From DATKKG01 sp964475215 (GTDB lineage: Archaea; Thermoproteota; Nitrososphaeria; Conexivisphaerales; DTJL01): a DNA stretch of 33,230 nucleotides. Each line of letters starts with the position of its first letter. The stretch's first letter is position 1. Positions 15,219 to 23,224 of this stretch are shown here, one piece after another. The stretch covers positions 1 to 33,230 of the forward strand of contig CAYYVT010000150.1 in the NCBI GenBank assembly GCA_964475215.1, in the 5' to 3' direction. The notes under the pieces were generated by a model that saw only the letters and a program-made list of their open reading frames with translations, was not told the DNA's origin and did not search any database. Position numbers and translations under genes: made by a program.

Positions 15219-16190
15219 ATGGACTACAGGAAGCTCCAGGCCCTAGGCGGCGGCACCCTTTTGGTTTCACTGCCAAAGGCCTGGGTCACGAAGAGTCGGC
15301 TGCAGCAGGGGGACACGGTAGGATTGGAGGAGACGCCGTCGGGGGCCATAATAGTCTACCCCAAGGACGTAGTCGGCGCAGAGGAGAAGAGCTATGTCTC
15401 CGTCAAGGCGACCGGCGTTGACCCTCAGGCGGTCATCAGGGACGTGACGGCGGCCTACCTGCTAGGGTACAACATCATCAACGTCGCCGGGGACAGGGCT
15501 CAGATAGCGACGGTCAAGAAGTTCCTTCGGGAGTCGGTGCACGGCCTTCTCGGCCTTGAAGTAGTGGGCGAGGAGCCCACGAGCCTGACGCTACAGTTCC
15601 TCCTTGACATCGACACGATACCCCCTGAGAAGCTCTATAGGAGGATGAACAACCTGGCCAGAAGTATGTATGTAGACGCCCTCCAGGCGGCCGCAGAGGC
15701 CGATCCCTCGCTCTTGGAGGACGTAATGCAGCGCGATGTGGACATCAACAGGCTCTTCTTCCTCATGGTCCGGCTGCTGAGGAGCACTATGGCCGACACG
15801 AGGATGGCCGCCAAGTTAGGCCTGACCAACGTCCAGTGCCTGGACTATAGAGTGGCAGCCCACAACGTCGAGCTCCTCGGAGACCACTCCTACGCATTGG
15901 CCTCCCTCCTGAAGCCCCTCATCCCCCTCCAGGCTTCGAGGTCGGAACGCCTGGCGGACTCAGGATCAAGGCTCGCAGAGCTCCAAGACATGGCTACCTC
16001 CTACTTTCTAGGGGCGAAAGGGACTGCATACCCCTCCTTCCTGGCGAAGGCCAATGACGCCGAGTCCTTCCTTGACGGTCTTCGGAAGGACGATACCCTG
16101 TCCGAGGTGGCCGACAGGCTGGAGGACATCAGGCGCCTCCTCGTCGACATCGCCGACCTGGGAGAGATCCTCTATCCCTTCGTGAAGTGA
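15219..16190 (+). CDS. AbrB-PhoU phosphate-uptake-type regulator
   Basis: A 323-aa protein joining an N-terminal SpoVT/AbrB swapped-hairpin DNA-binding domain (MDYRKLQALGGGTLLVSLPK, ~1-45) to PhoU-like helical bundles (about 90-320; e.g. RMNNLARSMYVDALQAA and DINRLFFLMVRLLRS). This architecture is common in archaea next to phosphate transport genes; none is visible here, so its target is unknown. An upstream ATG at 15204 adds five residues, but the TATA-like element at 15186-15193 predicts transcription starting near 15215, so I take the ATG at 15219. Confidence 0.87.
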   Translation: MDYRKLQALGGGTLLVSLPKAWVTKSRLQQGDTVGLEETPSGAIIVYPKDVVGAEEKSYVSVKATGVDPQAVIRDVTAAYLLGYNIINVAGDRAQIATVKKFLRESVHGLLGLEVVGEEPTSLTLQFLLDIDTIPPEKLYRRMNNLARSMYVDALQAAAEADPSLLEDVMQRDVDINRLFFLMVRLLRSTMADTRMAAKLGLTNVQCLDYRVAAHNVELLGDHSYALASLLKPLIPLQASRSERLADSGSRLAELQDMATSYFLGAKGTAYPSFLAKANDAESFLDGLRKDDTLSEVADRLEDIRRLLVDIADLGEILYPFVK

Positions 16191-16203
16191 CCCAGGAAAA
16201 GGG

Positions 16204-16209
16204 TTTAAG
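16204..16209 (+). promoter_or_regulatory. TATA-like element for pyrG
   Basis: TTTAAG is centred about 27 bp before the ATG at 16233. Confidence 0.45.
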
Positions 16210-16232
16210 AGCATCTCCACTGTAGCCTTTCT

Positions 16233-17864
16233 ATGCCGGAGCCGAATCTTCGTAAGGCCAAGTTCGTGTTCGTCACCGGAGGTGTTATGTCAGGTCTTGG
16301 CAAGGGAGCGACCGTCGCCTCGACGGCGAAGCTGCTCAAGCTGGCGGGACTTAAGGTCACCATAGCCAAGATAGACCCCTACCTCAACGTCGACGCGGGG
16401 ACAATGAACCCGATCGTACATGGCGAAGTCTTCGTCACAGATGACGGAGGCGAATGTGACATGGACCTGGGGACCTACGAACGGTTCCTGAGCGACGACC
16501 TGACCCGGGACCACAACATCACCACTGGCCAGATCTATCAGGAGGTCATCAGAAGGGAGAGAAAGGGAGATTACCTGGGCAGCTGTGTGCAGATCATCCC
16601 CCACATCTCCGATGAAATAAAGAGGCGCATACGCGAGGTCGCCGCGTCAAGCGGAGTGGACATCCTGCTGGTAGAGTGCGGCGGAACGGTCGGAGACATA
16701 GAAAGCCTCCCCTTCTTGGAGGCCTTTCGCCAGATGAGGATGGAGGAGGGGGCCGATGGCGTCCTTTTCATCCACGTCACCCTTGCTCCCACGTTGGACC
16801 CAGTCGGGGAGATTAAGACGAAGCCCACGCAGCACAGCGTCCAGGAGCTTAGAAGGATAGGGATCCAGCCCGACATCATAGTCGTCAGGAGCAAGACAGG
16901 GCTGACCCCCGAGGCGAAGAGGAAGATCTCCCTTTTCACCAGCGTAGACCCAGATGCCGTCATTTCGAACCCAGACCTGAAATCCGTCTACCTGCTCCCC
17001 GGCCTGTTGGCTGAGGATGGAATCCTGAAGCCCCTCTTCAGGAGGCTGCAGATAGCCCCTAAGGAAGTCGAATGGGGGAGGTGGCCCGACGTAGTCTCTG
17101 GGTTCATCAAGTTCGACAGGACGGTGAAGGTCGCCATGGTGGGCAAGTACGTCAACCTCGCCGACAGCTACGTCAGCGTCAACCACTCTCTCCACCATGC
17201 CGCGGCCAACCTGAAGGTTGGCCTGAAGCTCGAGTGGATCGATTCGGAGAGGTTCGAAAGAGAGAGCCCCGAGCCCTTGAAGGCCTTCGACGGAGTCGTC
17301 ATCCCGGGCGGCTTCGGCAAGAGAGGCAGCGAAGGGAAGATCGCCGTCGCCGACTTCACCAGGGTCAACGACATCCCCTACCTCGGCCTTTGCTTTGGTT
17401 TTCAGCTCGCCTCCGTCGCCTTCGCCCGGTCGGTCGTGGGCATGAAGCGGGCCAATTCCACTGAGCTGGACCCCGACACCCCCGAGCCAGTGGTGGACCT
17501 GCTTCCAGAACAGACCGCCGTAAGCGACATGGGAGGGACCATGAGGCTGGGCGGACACGAAATCAGGCTGAAGGAGGGGACGCTCGCCCGCAAGATCTAC
17601 GGCAGCGACGTCATTCGGAGGAGACACCGGCACCGATTCGAGATAAACCCCCAGCTCCGCTCCAGGCTCGAAGAGAAGGGGGCCGTATACTCCGGCTTCA
17701 GCGATGGCGGCCTGAGGGCCGAGATACTCGAAATCCCTAACAACAGGTTCTATATGGCAACCCAGTTCCACCCGGAGTTCTCCAGCAGGCCGGGCGCCCC
17801 CGAGCAGGTCTTCGAGGCGTTCATGGAGGCTGTGGTCGCCGGGCCTGAGCGGCAGGCCTCTTGA
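16233..17864 (+). CDS. pyrG: CTP synthase
   Basis: A 543-aa enzyme that aminates UTP to CTP with glutamine and ATP, the last step of pyrimidine nucleotide synthesis. The synthetase domain (1 to ~270) opens with KFVFVTGGVMSGLGKG and contains KIDPYLNVDAGTMNP and DMDLGTYERF. The class-I glutaminase domain (~290-540) has nucleophile C387 (GLCFGFQ, where most homologues read GICLGMQ) and catalytic H513 and E515 (FHPEF). Length is normal. The 3' end overlaps the convergent ECF gene by 44 bp. Confidence 0.97.
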   Translation: MPEPNLRKAKFVFVTGGVMSGLGKGATVASTAKLLKLAGLKVTIAKIDPYLNVDAGTMNPIVHGEVFVTDDGGECDMDLGTYERFLSDDLTRDHNITTGQIYQEVIRRERKGDYLGSCVQIIPHISDEIKRRIREVAASSGVDILLVECGGTVGDIESLPFLEAFRQMRMEEGADGVLFIHVTLAPTLDPVGEIKTKPTQHSVQELRRIGIQPDIIVVRSKTGLTPEAKRKISLFTSVDPDAVISNPDLKSVYLLPGLLAEDGILKPLFRRLQIAPKEVEWGRWPDVVSGFIKFDRTVKVAMVGKYVNLADSYVSVNHSLHHAAANLKVGLKLEWIDSERFERESPEPLKAFDGVVIPGGFGKRGSEGKIAVADFTRVNDIPYLGLCFGFQLASVAFARSVVGMKRANSTELDPDTPEPVVDLLPEQTAVSDMGGTMRLGGHEIRLKEGTLARKIYGSDVIRRRHRHRFEINPQLRSRLEEKGAVYSGFSDGGLRAEILEIPNNRFYMATQFHPEFSSRPGAPEQVFEAFMEAVVAGPERQAS

Positions 17865-18591
17865 AGACGGCGGTCACCCCGCCTGTGACGAAGAGGGAGC
17901 CCAAGAGCCCGAATACAAGCTGGGCCATGTTGACGGGAACTTCGACGGAGGCTGCCAACACGCCTTCCCTTAGCACCAGCACTTCGTACAGGAAATAGCC
18001 CGTTATCATCTCAGCCCCGCCAATTACTATGCTCAGCGTGGTCCATCCGAGGCTCGGGTCGGATCGCATCCCCCTGTAGGCGACCAGAACCGACAGCAGG
18101 GCCGCTCCGATGAGCCAGGCGTCCAGGTAGGCGCTGTAGGAATGGGCACCCCCTAAGGCACCGATGAAGTCCATCCCGAACACAAGTCCCCCTGTGAAGT
18201 AGTATGACGCCATCAGCGCCAGGAGCAGGAACATTGCGGCGCTCATAGCCAGCGTGATCTCCTTCCAGTGCATCTTGACCATGGCGGATTCCCTCCTGCT
18301 GCAGAGTGATCCCACGATGAGCCCTTCGATGCCCTTTATTATGAGCGTACCAGGGGCGAACGCATAGTACCCAAGGTAAGTGTCGGAGAGGGCCGACCCG
18401 ATGCCTCCAGCCACTCCGCCCACCAAAGGCCCCATCAGGACGGCCGCGGTGTATACCATCAGGTCTCCCAGGTTGAAGTAGCCCCTCGTGGCGGGGACGG
18501 GGATGGTCAGCGCGGTGGTCGCCGCCGCAATCAAGGCAGCCATGACCGCGCTGTACGCAATCTTCGTAACCCGAGTGTGGGGCTCGAACAT
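17821..18591 (-). CDS. ECF-type transporter substrate-binding S component
   Basis: A 256-aa membrane protein with about six hydrophobic helices. The N-terminal half, with TRGYFNLGDLMVYTAAVLMG, GIGSALSDTYLGYYAFAPGT and LIIKGIEGLIVG, matches the S-component family of energy-coupling-factor vitamin transporters (riboflavin/queuosine-type subfamilies). Energising A and T subunits are not in the window, so it must use a shared module or act alone. The substrate cannot be read from the sequence. The ATG at 18591 is preceded by a near-perfect Shine-Dalgarno site. The 3' end overlaps pyrG by 44 bp. Confidence 0.78.
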   Translation of the reverse strand: MFEPHTRVTKIAYSAVMAALIAAATTALTIPVPATRGYFNLGDLMVYTAAVLMGPLVGGVAGGIGSALSDTYLGYYAFAPGTLIIKGIEGLIVGSLCSRRESAMVKMHWKEITLAMSAAMFLLLALMASYYFTGGLVFGMDFIGALGGAHSYSAYLDAWLIGAALLSVLVAYRGMRSDPSLGWTTLSIVIGGAEMITGYFLYEVLVLREGVLAASVEVPVNMAQLVFGLLGSLFVTGGVTAVFKRPAAQARRPQPP

Positions 18592-18597
18592 CTTGGC

Positions 18598-18605
18598 TCA
18601 CCTCC
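18598..18605 (-). promoter_or_regulatory. Strong Shine-Dalgarno site of the ECF S-component gene
   Basis: Minus-strand GGAGGTGA, six bases before the ATG at 18591, fully complementary to the archaeal 16S 3' end (UCACCUCC). It is unusual here, where most first genes appear leaderless. It implies a real leader, consistent with transcription from the element at 18653-18660 and not from the closer TTAAC at 18623-18627. Confidence 0.6.
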
Positions 18606-18652
18606 GAGACAAGGCCTCATCCTTAACTGCTTTGCGGAAGCACCAGCGCGCA

Positions 18653-18661
18653 CTCTAATAA
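18653..18661. promoter_or_regulatory. TATA-like element of rio2, possibly shared with the ECF gene
   Basis: TCTAATAAG on the plus strand is centred 30 bp before the TTG start of RIO2. Read on the minus strand (TATTAGA), the same element would give the ECF gene a ~40-nt leader that includes its Shine-Dalgarno site. Confidence 0.4.
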
Positions 18662-18686
18662 GGGAGATATCCGCCGAAGAGTCCGC

Positions 18687-19571
18687 TTGTCGCAAGTGAG
18701 GCGCGCAGCCCAGGCCACCGAGCTACTCCAGGGGGAGGACTACCTCCTCCTGAAGGAGTTCGTCCGCTCGCTGAAGAACTTCGACAGGGTCCCCCTGGAG
18801 GTCATGGCGACGCTCAGCTCTCAGCCAAGGGAGCGGGCCCAGTTTCACCTCTCAAGACTGGAGAAGATCGGCCTGGTGAACGGCGACAGGCAGGGCTACA
18901 GGCTCCTTGGCCAGGGCCTCGATGCCTTGGCCTTGCATTCCTATTCGGAGGCGGGGCTCCTCACCAGGCTGGGACCCTCCATAGCCATGGGGAAGGAATC
19001 CGACGTGTTTGAGGCCCTCGACAAGGACGAGGGGACCTTCGCCCTAAAGTTCTTCAGGCTCGGACGGATCAGCTTCAGGGACATCAAGAGGAAGAGAGGA
19101 TATTCCGGGCCTGAGGAGCATGCTTGGCTGGCCGCCAACATCCAAGCTGCGGCCAGGGAGGCGAAGGTCCTGAAAGGGCTGGAAGGGGCCGGCCTCCCAG
19201 TGCCCAAAGTGAGGACCTTCATGTATCACACCGTAATGATGGAGATGGAGCTGGGGATCCCGCTATACAAGGTCAAGGAGCTGGACGACGCTAGTTCGGT
19301 GCTCTCGGCGGTGCTCCTCGCCATACATGGCTGCTACGCCGCTGGCGTCGTGCACGGTGACCTGAGCGAATACAACGTCCTCCTGACCCCTGAACACCGC
19401 GTCGTCCTTATCGACTGGCCGCAGGCCATCAGGAAATCCCATCCCAATGCGCCCGATCAGCTGAAGCGAGACGTGTCCAACGTGGTCAGGTTCTTCAACA
19501 GGAGGTTCGGCCTGGGCTACGACGCCAAGAGCGCGGCATCCGAAATCCTGGGCCGCGATGTCAGATCTTGA
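18687..19571 (+). CDS. rio2: RIO2 family atypical protein kinase/ATPase
   Basis: A 294-aa protein needed for late 40S/30S subunit maturation. The N-terminal winged helix typical of RIO2 (~10-85) is followed by the RIO domain: nucleotide loop MGKESDVFEA (101-110), Lys121, catalytic HGDLSEYNVL (D225, N230) and metal-binding LIDWPQA (D243). The start is TTG at 18687, about 30 bp from the TATA-like element, so translation is probably leaderless. The last 11 bp overlap the convergent Lsm gene. It fits the ribosome-biogenesis theme (Gar1, Nop5, fibrillarin, eS8, eS30). Confidence 0.94.
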   Translation: MSQVRRAAQATELLQGEDYLLLKEFVRSLKNFDRVPLEVMATLSSQPRERAQFHLSRLEKIGLVNGDRQGYRLLGQGLDALALHSYSEAGLLTRLGPSIAMGKESDVFEALDKDEGTFALKFFRLGRISFRDIKRKRGYSGPEEHAWLAANIQAAAREAKVLKGLEGAGLPVPKVRTFMYHTVMMEMELGIPLYKVKELDDASSVLSAVLLAIHGCYAAGVVHGDLSEYNVLLTPEHRVVLIDWPQAIRKSHPNAPDQLKRDVSNVVRFFNRRFGLGYDAKSAASEILGRDVRS

Positions 19572-19842
19572 GGGCTTCTTCGACCATCACGAACAGGACG
19601 TTGTTGCCACGGATCACGACCTTCCCGTAGTTCGTCACCATGGCGCCTCCGTCGTCAAACTCAGCGGCATCCGAAAGGAAGACGTTCATGTACGGATCGA
19701 TGTTGACCATTACCCCCCTGTACTCCTCGGAGTTCTTCAGCCTCACCCGTACCGGCTTGCTTATCGCCTTCTGCAGCACCAAGAGCGGCTTCTTCATCGA
19801 GGAGCTGGCAGGGAGATTCTCGCTCAAGTCGACAAGACCCAT
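19561..19842 (-). CDS. Sm-like RNA-binding protein (Lsm)
   Basis: A protein of up to 93 aa with both Sm motifs: Sm1 in VRVRLKNSEEYRGVMVNIDPYMNVFLSDA and Sm2 in VVIRGNNVLFVMV (the usual I-R-G-x-N-V). It forms ring oligomers that bind U-rich RNA. Start uncertain: the ATG at 19842 is only ~12 bp from the TATA-like element at 19851-19858, so TTG at 19827 or ATG at 19797 (MKKPLLVLQK, the family's usual N-terminus) is more likely. The 3' end overlaps rio2 by 11 bp. Confidence 0.92.
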   Translation of the reverse strand: MGLVDLSENLPASSSMKKPLLVLQKAISKPVRVRLKNSEEYRGVMVNIDPYMNVFLSDAAEFDDGGAMVTNYGKVVIRGNNVLFVMVEEALKI

Positions 19843-19850
19843 AACCCTCG

Positions 19851-19858
19851 ATAATAAA
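19851..19858 (-). promoter_or_regulatory. TATA-like element for lsm
   Basis: Minus-strand TTTATTAT. With ~26 bp to initiation, transcription would start near 19828, inside the longest Lsm reading frame. Confidence 0.4.
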
Positions 19859-19931
19859 AGCCTTCTGCAACCGTTCCTGACGTTTCGCTGTCCAACGCCA
19901 GATATGGTGGGCGATTTCCCCGCCCTGCATA

Positions 19932-19940
19932 CATTTTTAG
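19932..19940 (+). promoter_or_regulatory. TATA-like element for the RadA paralogue
   Basis: CATTTTTAG is centred about 35 bp before the ATG at 19971. Confidence 0.45.
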
Positions 19941-19970
19941 CATCGTTTCGTTTCAGCTCATCTGGGAAGA

Positions 19971-20690
19971 ATGCCCCTCGACGATGAAAGCCCGAGCAGC
20001 GGCCCGCACCCAGTCGCCCCCTTTAGCCACCCCGAGCGCGCTTCTTTGAGGGTAAGCACCGGGTCAGTCTCGGTCGATTCCATGCTAGGCGGGGGAGTGG
20101 CCTTCGGCCGCCTCACAGAGTTCTCAGGAGACAGCGGCACTGGCAAGTCCCAGCTCCTCTTCACGGTCGCCGTCAACTTCCCTCTGAGCGCGGGGAGGCT
20201 GCTCTTTGCTGACACCACAGGAACCTTTCGCCCCGAAAGACTTCACCAGATCGCCACGCTCAGAAATGTGGAGCCTGAGCCCGTATTGGCTAATGTGGAG
20301 GTGCTGGAGGCGAGGACTTCCGAGAGGCTGGTTTCCTCGATTGATGGCGCCTTGTCCTCCGAGGGCTATTCTGCGGTCCTGGTCGACTCCCTCAGCGATC
20401 CCTTCTACGGAGGAGGATCCTTGCCTCGCGAGACGTCGCGCCTTTCGCTATTCTGCAGGCGGCTGGCCTTCTTTGCGCTCACGAAAAATGCCCTCGTGGT
20501 GATGACGAACGGCGTCCGCTACAACCCCGATGCCGGCCTAACGTATCCCCTCGGAGTCGAGCACACCGCAGCTTATATACACACTCGGGTTAGCCTTCGG
20601 AGGAACGGAGACCGGTGGCTTGCCGTCGACCTTGCTTCGCGCGCAAAGGCCGAATACGCCATCGGCCCCGCCGGGATAGTGGATGTCTGA
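19971..20690 (+). CDS. RadA paralogue (RadB-like RecA-fold ATPase)
   Basis: A 239-aa single RecA core without the N-terminal helix-hairpin-helix domain of RadA. Walker A is GDSGTGKS (53-60) and Walker B is SAVLVDS (D139). The strand after Walker A reads DTTGTFRPERL (81-91). In RadA (the copy at 27694 in this window) it is DTEGTFRPERI, whose Glu activates the water for ATP hydrolysis; here it is Thr83. The protein should bind ATP but probably hydrolyses it poorly, as expected for a recombination mediator that assists RadA. It overlaps the next gene by eight bases. Confidence 0.87.
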   Translation: MPLDDESPSSGPHPVAPFSHPERASLRVSTGSVSVDSMLGGGVAFGRLTEFSGDSGTGKSQLLFTVAVNFPLSAGRLLFADTTGTFRPERLHQIATLRNVEPEPVLANVEVLEARTSERLVSSIDGALSSEGYSAVLVDSLSDPFYGGGSLPRETSRLSLFCRRLAFFALTKNALVVMTNGVRYNPDAGLTYPLGVEHTAAYIHTRVSLRRNGDRWLAVDLASRAKAEYAIGPAGIVDV

Positions 20691-21129
20691 GATGAACGCC
20701 GAAGACGGCTGGCTCGTGGAGGTCATCTCCCTCGCCAAGAGCGACCTTCCGTCGGCTACAACGATGGTGGCCGACAGCCGGCTTCCTTCTGAGGAGAAGG
20801 AGGGCGTCCAGATGGCCGTCCGAGGCATATCGGCCTTGGAGGCCCTCCCTGAGCAGGACAGGGTCCTTCCCTCCATGAATCTGCTCTCCAAACTGGAAGG
20901 GGGGGTGCTCCTCGGAGCGCTTGATGGCGCCTACATCAAGACCTGGCTTCTCTATGCGAAGGGCCTAGGCGGGGTAGAGGAAAAAGGTGGCGTAAAGAGA
21001 GAAGACCATGAACCAGAGGAGGAAGAAGGTCCCCCACCCCTGGGTGTACAGCTGTCTCTCACTGCTTATGGAGCTGCCGACGAGGGCTCGAGCGACGATG
21101 ACGCTCAAGAAGTAAAAGAAGATCAATAG
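20683..21129 (+). CDS. Unknown protein whose 3' part lies antisense to a membrane protein gene
   Basis: A protein of up to 148 aa. Residues 1 to ~95 look like a genuine helical protein (LEALPEQDRVLPSMNLLSKL, GALDGAYIKTWLLYAKGL). The last ~55, low-complexity and acidic (EEKGG..., EPEEEEG, SSDDDAQEVKEDQ), are encoded opposite the transmembrane gene at 20965-21312 and may be an accidental read-through. It is coupled to the RadA paralogue (ATG inside its last codons). I do not recognise a family. Either the C-terminus is dispensable antisense coding, or a frameshift near 20960 has removed an earlier stop. Confidence 0.5.
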   Translation: MSEMNAEDGWLVEVISLAKSDLPSATTMVADSRLPSEEKEGVQMAVRGISALEALPEQDRVLPSMNLLSKLEGGVLLGALDGAYIKTWLLYAKGLGGVEEKGGVKREDHEPEEEEGPPPLGVQLSLTAYGAADEGSSDDDAQEVKEDQ

Positions 21130-21312
21130 GCTCAAGCCGCCGGTGGGCTGCGACAGAAGCGTGAAGGTCGCGCCCGAAGTGATTCCAGCCAGGACCGCCA
21201 TCACGCATCGGGACCAGTACACTTTATCTAGCGGAGACATGCCTACTGGTTTTTGCGGAGGGAGATTCCGTTTGGATTTGTCAGGCTTGGAGTTTGGGTC
21301 CTTGGCAGGCAA
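20965..21312 (-). CDS. Small three-helix membrane protein (EMC6/Rab5ip-like?)
   Basis: A 115-aa protein with a basic Pro/Lys-rich N-terminus, then three hydrophobic segments (about 36-54, 60-77 and 92-113). The conserved-looking DKVYWSRCVMAVLAGITSG before the first segment and GWGTFFLLWFMVFSLYATFF at the end resemble the EMC6/Rab5-interacting fold. This is a tentative match from memory. A minus-strand TATA-like element (21341-21350, TGTTATTAAC) lies 33 bp upstream, inside rqcH. The gene overlaps the 5' end of rqcH by 41 bp head to head and the gene at 20683 by 165 bp tail to tail. Confidence 0.65.
   Translation of the reverse strand: MPAKDPNSKPDKSKRNLPPQKPVGMSPLDKVYWSRCVMAVLAGITSGATFTLLSQPTGGLSLLIFFYFLSVIVARALVGSSISSERQLYTQGWGTFFLLWFMVFSLYATFFLYPA
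21221..21230 (+). promoter_or_regulatory. TATA-like element for rqcH, inside the antisense gene
   Basis: ACTTTATCTA predicts initiation near 21252. That excludes the ATG at 21239 and supports the TTG at 21272. Confidence 0.45.
21258..21265 (+). promoter_or_regulatory. Shine-Dalgarno site deciding the rqcH start
   Basis: GGAGGGAG ends about six bases before the TTG at 21272. Confidence 0.6.
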
Positions 21313-23224
21313 GCTCTCTTCGACCCTATGTGGATATTACGTTAATAACATTTACCTGACAGGTGGATCTACGGTCATCATCAAGCTCCACATGAGCGAT
21401 CGACCCGAAATCTCCCTGCTCCTTTCGCCTCGCATCGGGGCATGGACCACGATGGCCGAGCTGCCTCGGGCCCCGGCGGACCGCTTTGTGTCGGATCTTA
21501 GGGCGAACCTCGAGAGGGCCAAATTCGTCAATTCCAGGGCCACCGAAGGGGAGAGGATGATTTCCTTCGACTTCTCTCAGCCTGAGAGAAACTTCGCCCT
21601 CGTGGGAGAGTTCTTCGGTGCAGGCAACGTCATCCTCCTGGACGGGTCTTCGAAGGTGCTGGCATGCCTGAACACCCTCGAAGTGAGCAACAGGTCCGTC
21701 AGGACCGGAATCGAGTACATGCCCCCGAAATCCAGATCCCTCCCTCCTGGCCAGGTCACCATTGGCGAGCTCTCTGGGATCCTGTCGCCATCCGACCCCG
21801 TCGAGCGCCTCCTTGGCCGAAACCTCGCGATCCCCCGAAGGATAGTTGAAGAGGCATTGGCTCGAGCCGGCATCGCCAAGGGGAGGGCGGGCTCGTCGCT
21901 CTCCACCGATGAGAGGGAATCGGTCCTGGGCGCCCTTAGGGGGATCGCCGAGGAGTCCATGGCGGCCGGCAAGGCGTACGTCTACTTCCGGGGAGGCATA
22001 CCCGTCGAGATTTCGTCCGTCAGGCTCGCCCTGGGCGCACCATACGAGGAGAAGGTCTACCCCGATATCCTCGAGGCAATGGACGGGATTTTCACCCCCA
22101 GGGTGGTGGAGGGCTTCGCCCTAGAAGGCGTCAAGCCAGACCAGGACGACCTGAAGAAGCTGGACTCGAGCATCTCCTCCAAGGCGGAGGAGCTGGAAGC
22201 CCTGCGAAGGAAGTCGACCCGACTGAAAGAGGTGGCCTCATCGATAATGACCGGCAACGTCGAATATGGAAAGGCCGCCATCGATTTAGAGCCCATCTCC
22301 AGGCTGCGATATGACACAGGCTCTAGCCGCTGGTCTCTGGAAGGTAGGAGCGTCGAAATTGAATCGCCCTACGCGTTGGCTTCCAGGGTCTTCACGGAGG
22401 CCAAGGTGGCCGAGGCTAGCGCGGAGAAGCTGTCAGGAGCGCTAGAGCGCCTCCAAAAGCGCAGGGGGGAGCTCTCCTCCTCCATCGAGAGGGAGGCAGG
22501 GGCCAGGGCTGTAACGCGCCAAAGGAGGGAGCGGAGATGGTTCGAGAAGTTCAGGTGGTTTTACACCTCCGAAGGGTTCTTCGCCATGGGGGGGCGCGAC
22601 GCCGGCAGCAACGGCCTGCTCGTCAGGAAGCATCTCGAGCCCTCCGACCTGGTATTTCACACCGAAATCCCTGGCTCCGCCTTCTTCGTGCTCAAGGGAG
22701 GTCAGGCGGCCGGCCCGCAGAGCGTCAGGGAGGTGGCGGAGGCCACCGTGTCGTACAGCAGGGCGTGGAGGGAGGGCCTTGCCTCCGCCGACGCCTACTA
22801 CGTCAGGCCCGAACAGGTTCGTAGGGGTGCCCCTTCCGGGCAATACCTGCCAAGAGGTAGCTTCGTCGTGGAAGGGGAGAGGAGCTACGTCAAGGGGATA
22901 GAGCTGCGCGTCTCCATAGGAGTCGGTTTAGTGGATGGGGAGATGATGCTCCTCAGCGGCCCGGCCAGCGCCCTAGTCCGGAGGTGCGCCACGGTGATCG
23001 AGCTGGTCCCCGGCCACCTGCAGACCTCCGAGGCGGCGAAGAAGGCCAAGCGAGAGCTAGTTGCCCACCTGGAGGGCGACGAAAGGGCTTTCGCCGAAGG
23101 CCTCCACATCGATGAATTCATCCGGGCGCTCCCGACCGGTCGGTTGCGCCAGCTTCGCGTTCTCAGGGGGGAGGCCGCCCGGGCTGAAGAAGACGCATCC
23201 TCCGCGTTAAGGGAAAACCATTAA
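21272..23224 (+). CDS. rqcH: Ribosome quality control protein RqcH (NEMF/Tae2/FbpA-like)
   Basis: A 650-aa NFACT protein that recognises split large subunits carrying a stalled peptidyl-tRNA. The N-terminal NFACT-N part (DLSGLEFGSLAGKLSSTL, VNNIYLTGG, then SFDFSQPERNFALVGEFFGAGNVILLDG) is followed by a helix-hairpin-helix segment and a coiled coil (~330-430). NFACT-R follows, with WFEKFRWFYTSEGFFAMGGRD, AGSNGLLVRKHL, DLVFHTEIPGSAFFVLK and YLPRGSF. The frame is open upstream to 21143, but the TATA-like element, Shine-Dalgarno site and family N-terminus all point to TTG 21272. The 5' end overlaps the antisense membrane protein gene. Confidence 0.93.
   Translation: MDLSGLEFGSLAGKLSSTLCGYYVNNIYLTGGSTVIIKLHMSDRPEISLLLSPRIGAWTTMAELPRAPADRFVSDLRANLERAKFVNSRATEGERMISFDFSQPERNFALVGEFFGAGNVILLDGSSKVLACLNTLEVSNRSVRTGIEYMPPKSRSLPPGQVTIGELSGILSPSDPVERLLGRNLAIPRRIVEEALARAGIAKGRAGSSLSTDERESVLGALRGIAEESMAAGKAYVYFRGGIPVEISSVRLALGAPYEEKVYPDILEAMDGIFTPRVVEGFALEGVKPDQDDLKKLDSSISSKAEELEALRRKSTRLKEVASSIMTGNVEYGKAAIDLEPISRLRYDTGSSRWSLEGRSVEIESPYALASRVFTEAKVAEASAEKLSGALERLQKRRGELSSSIEREAGARAVTRQRRERRWFEKFRWFYTSEGFFAMGGRDAGSNGLLVRKHLEPSDLVFHTEIPGSAFFVLKGGQAAGPQSVREVAEATVSYSRAWREGLASADAYYVRPEQVRRGAPSGQYLPRGSFVVEGERSYVKGIELRVSIGVGLVDGEMMLLSGPASALVRRCATVIELVPGHLQTSEAAKKAKRELVAHLEGDERAFAEGLHIDEFIRALPTGRLRQLRVLRGEAARAEEDASSALRENH
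21341..21350 (-). promoter_or_regulatory. TATA-like element for the antisense membrane protein, inside rqcH
   Basis: Minus-strand TGTTATTAAC, centred 33 bp before the ATG at 21312. The resulting transcript would overlap the start of rqcH mRNA. Confidence 0.4.

Noticed and set aside
19909..19925. GGGCG...CGCCC hairpin upstream of the RadA paralogue
   Set aside because: A 5-bp G+C stem in a G+C-rich genome, not followed by a T tract; not distinguishable from chance.
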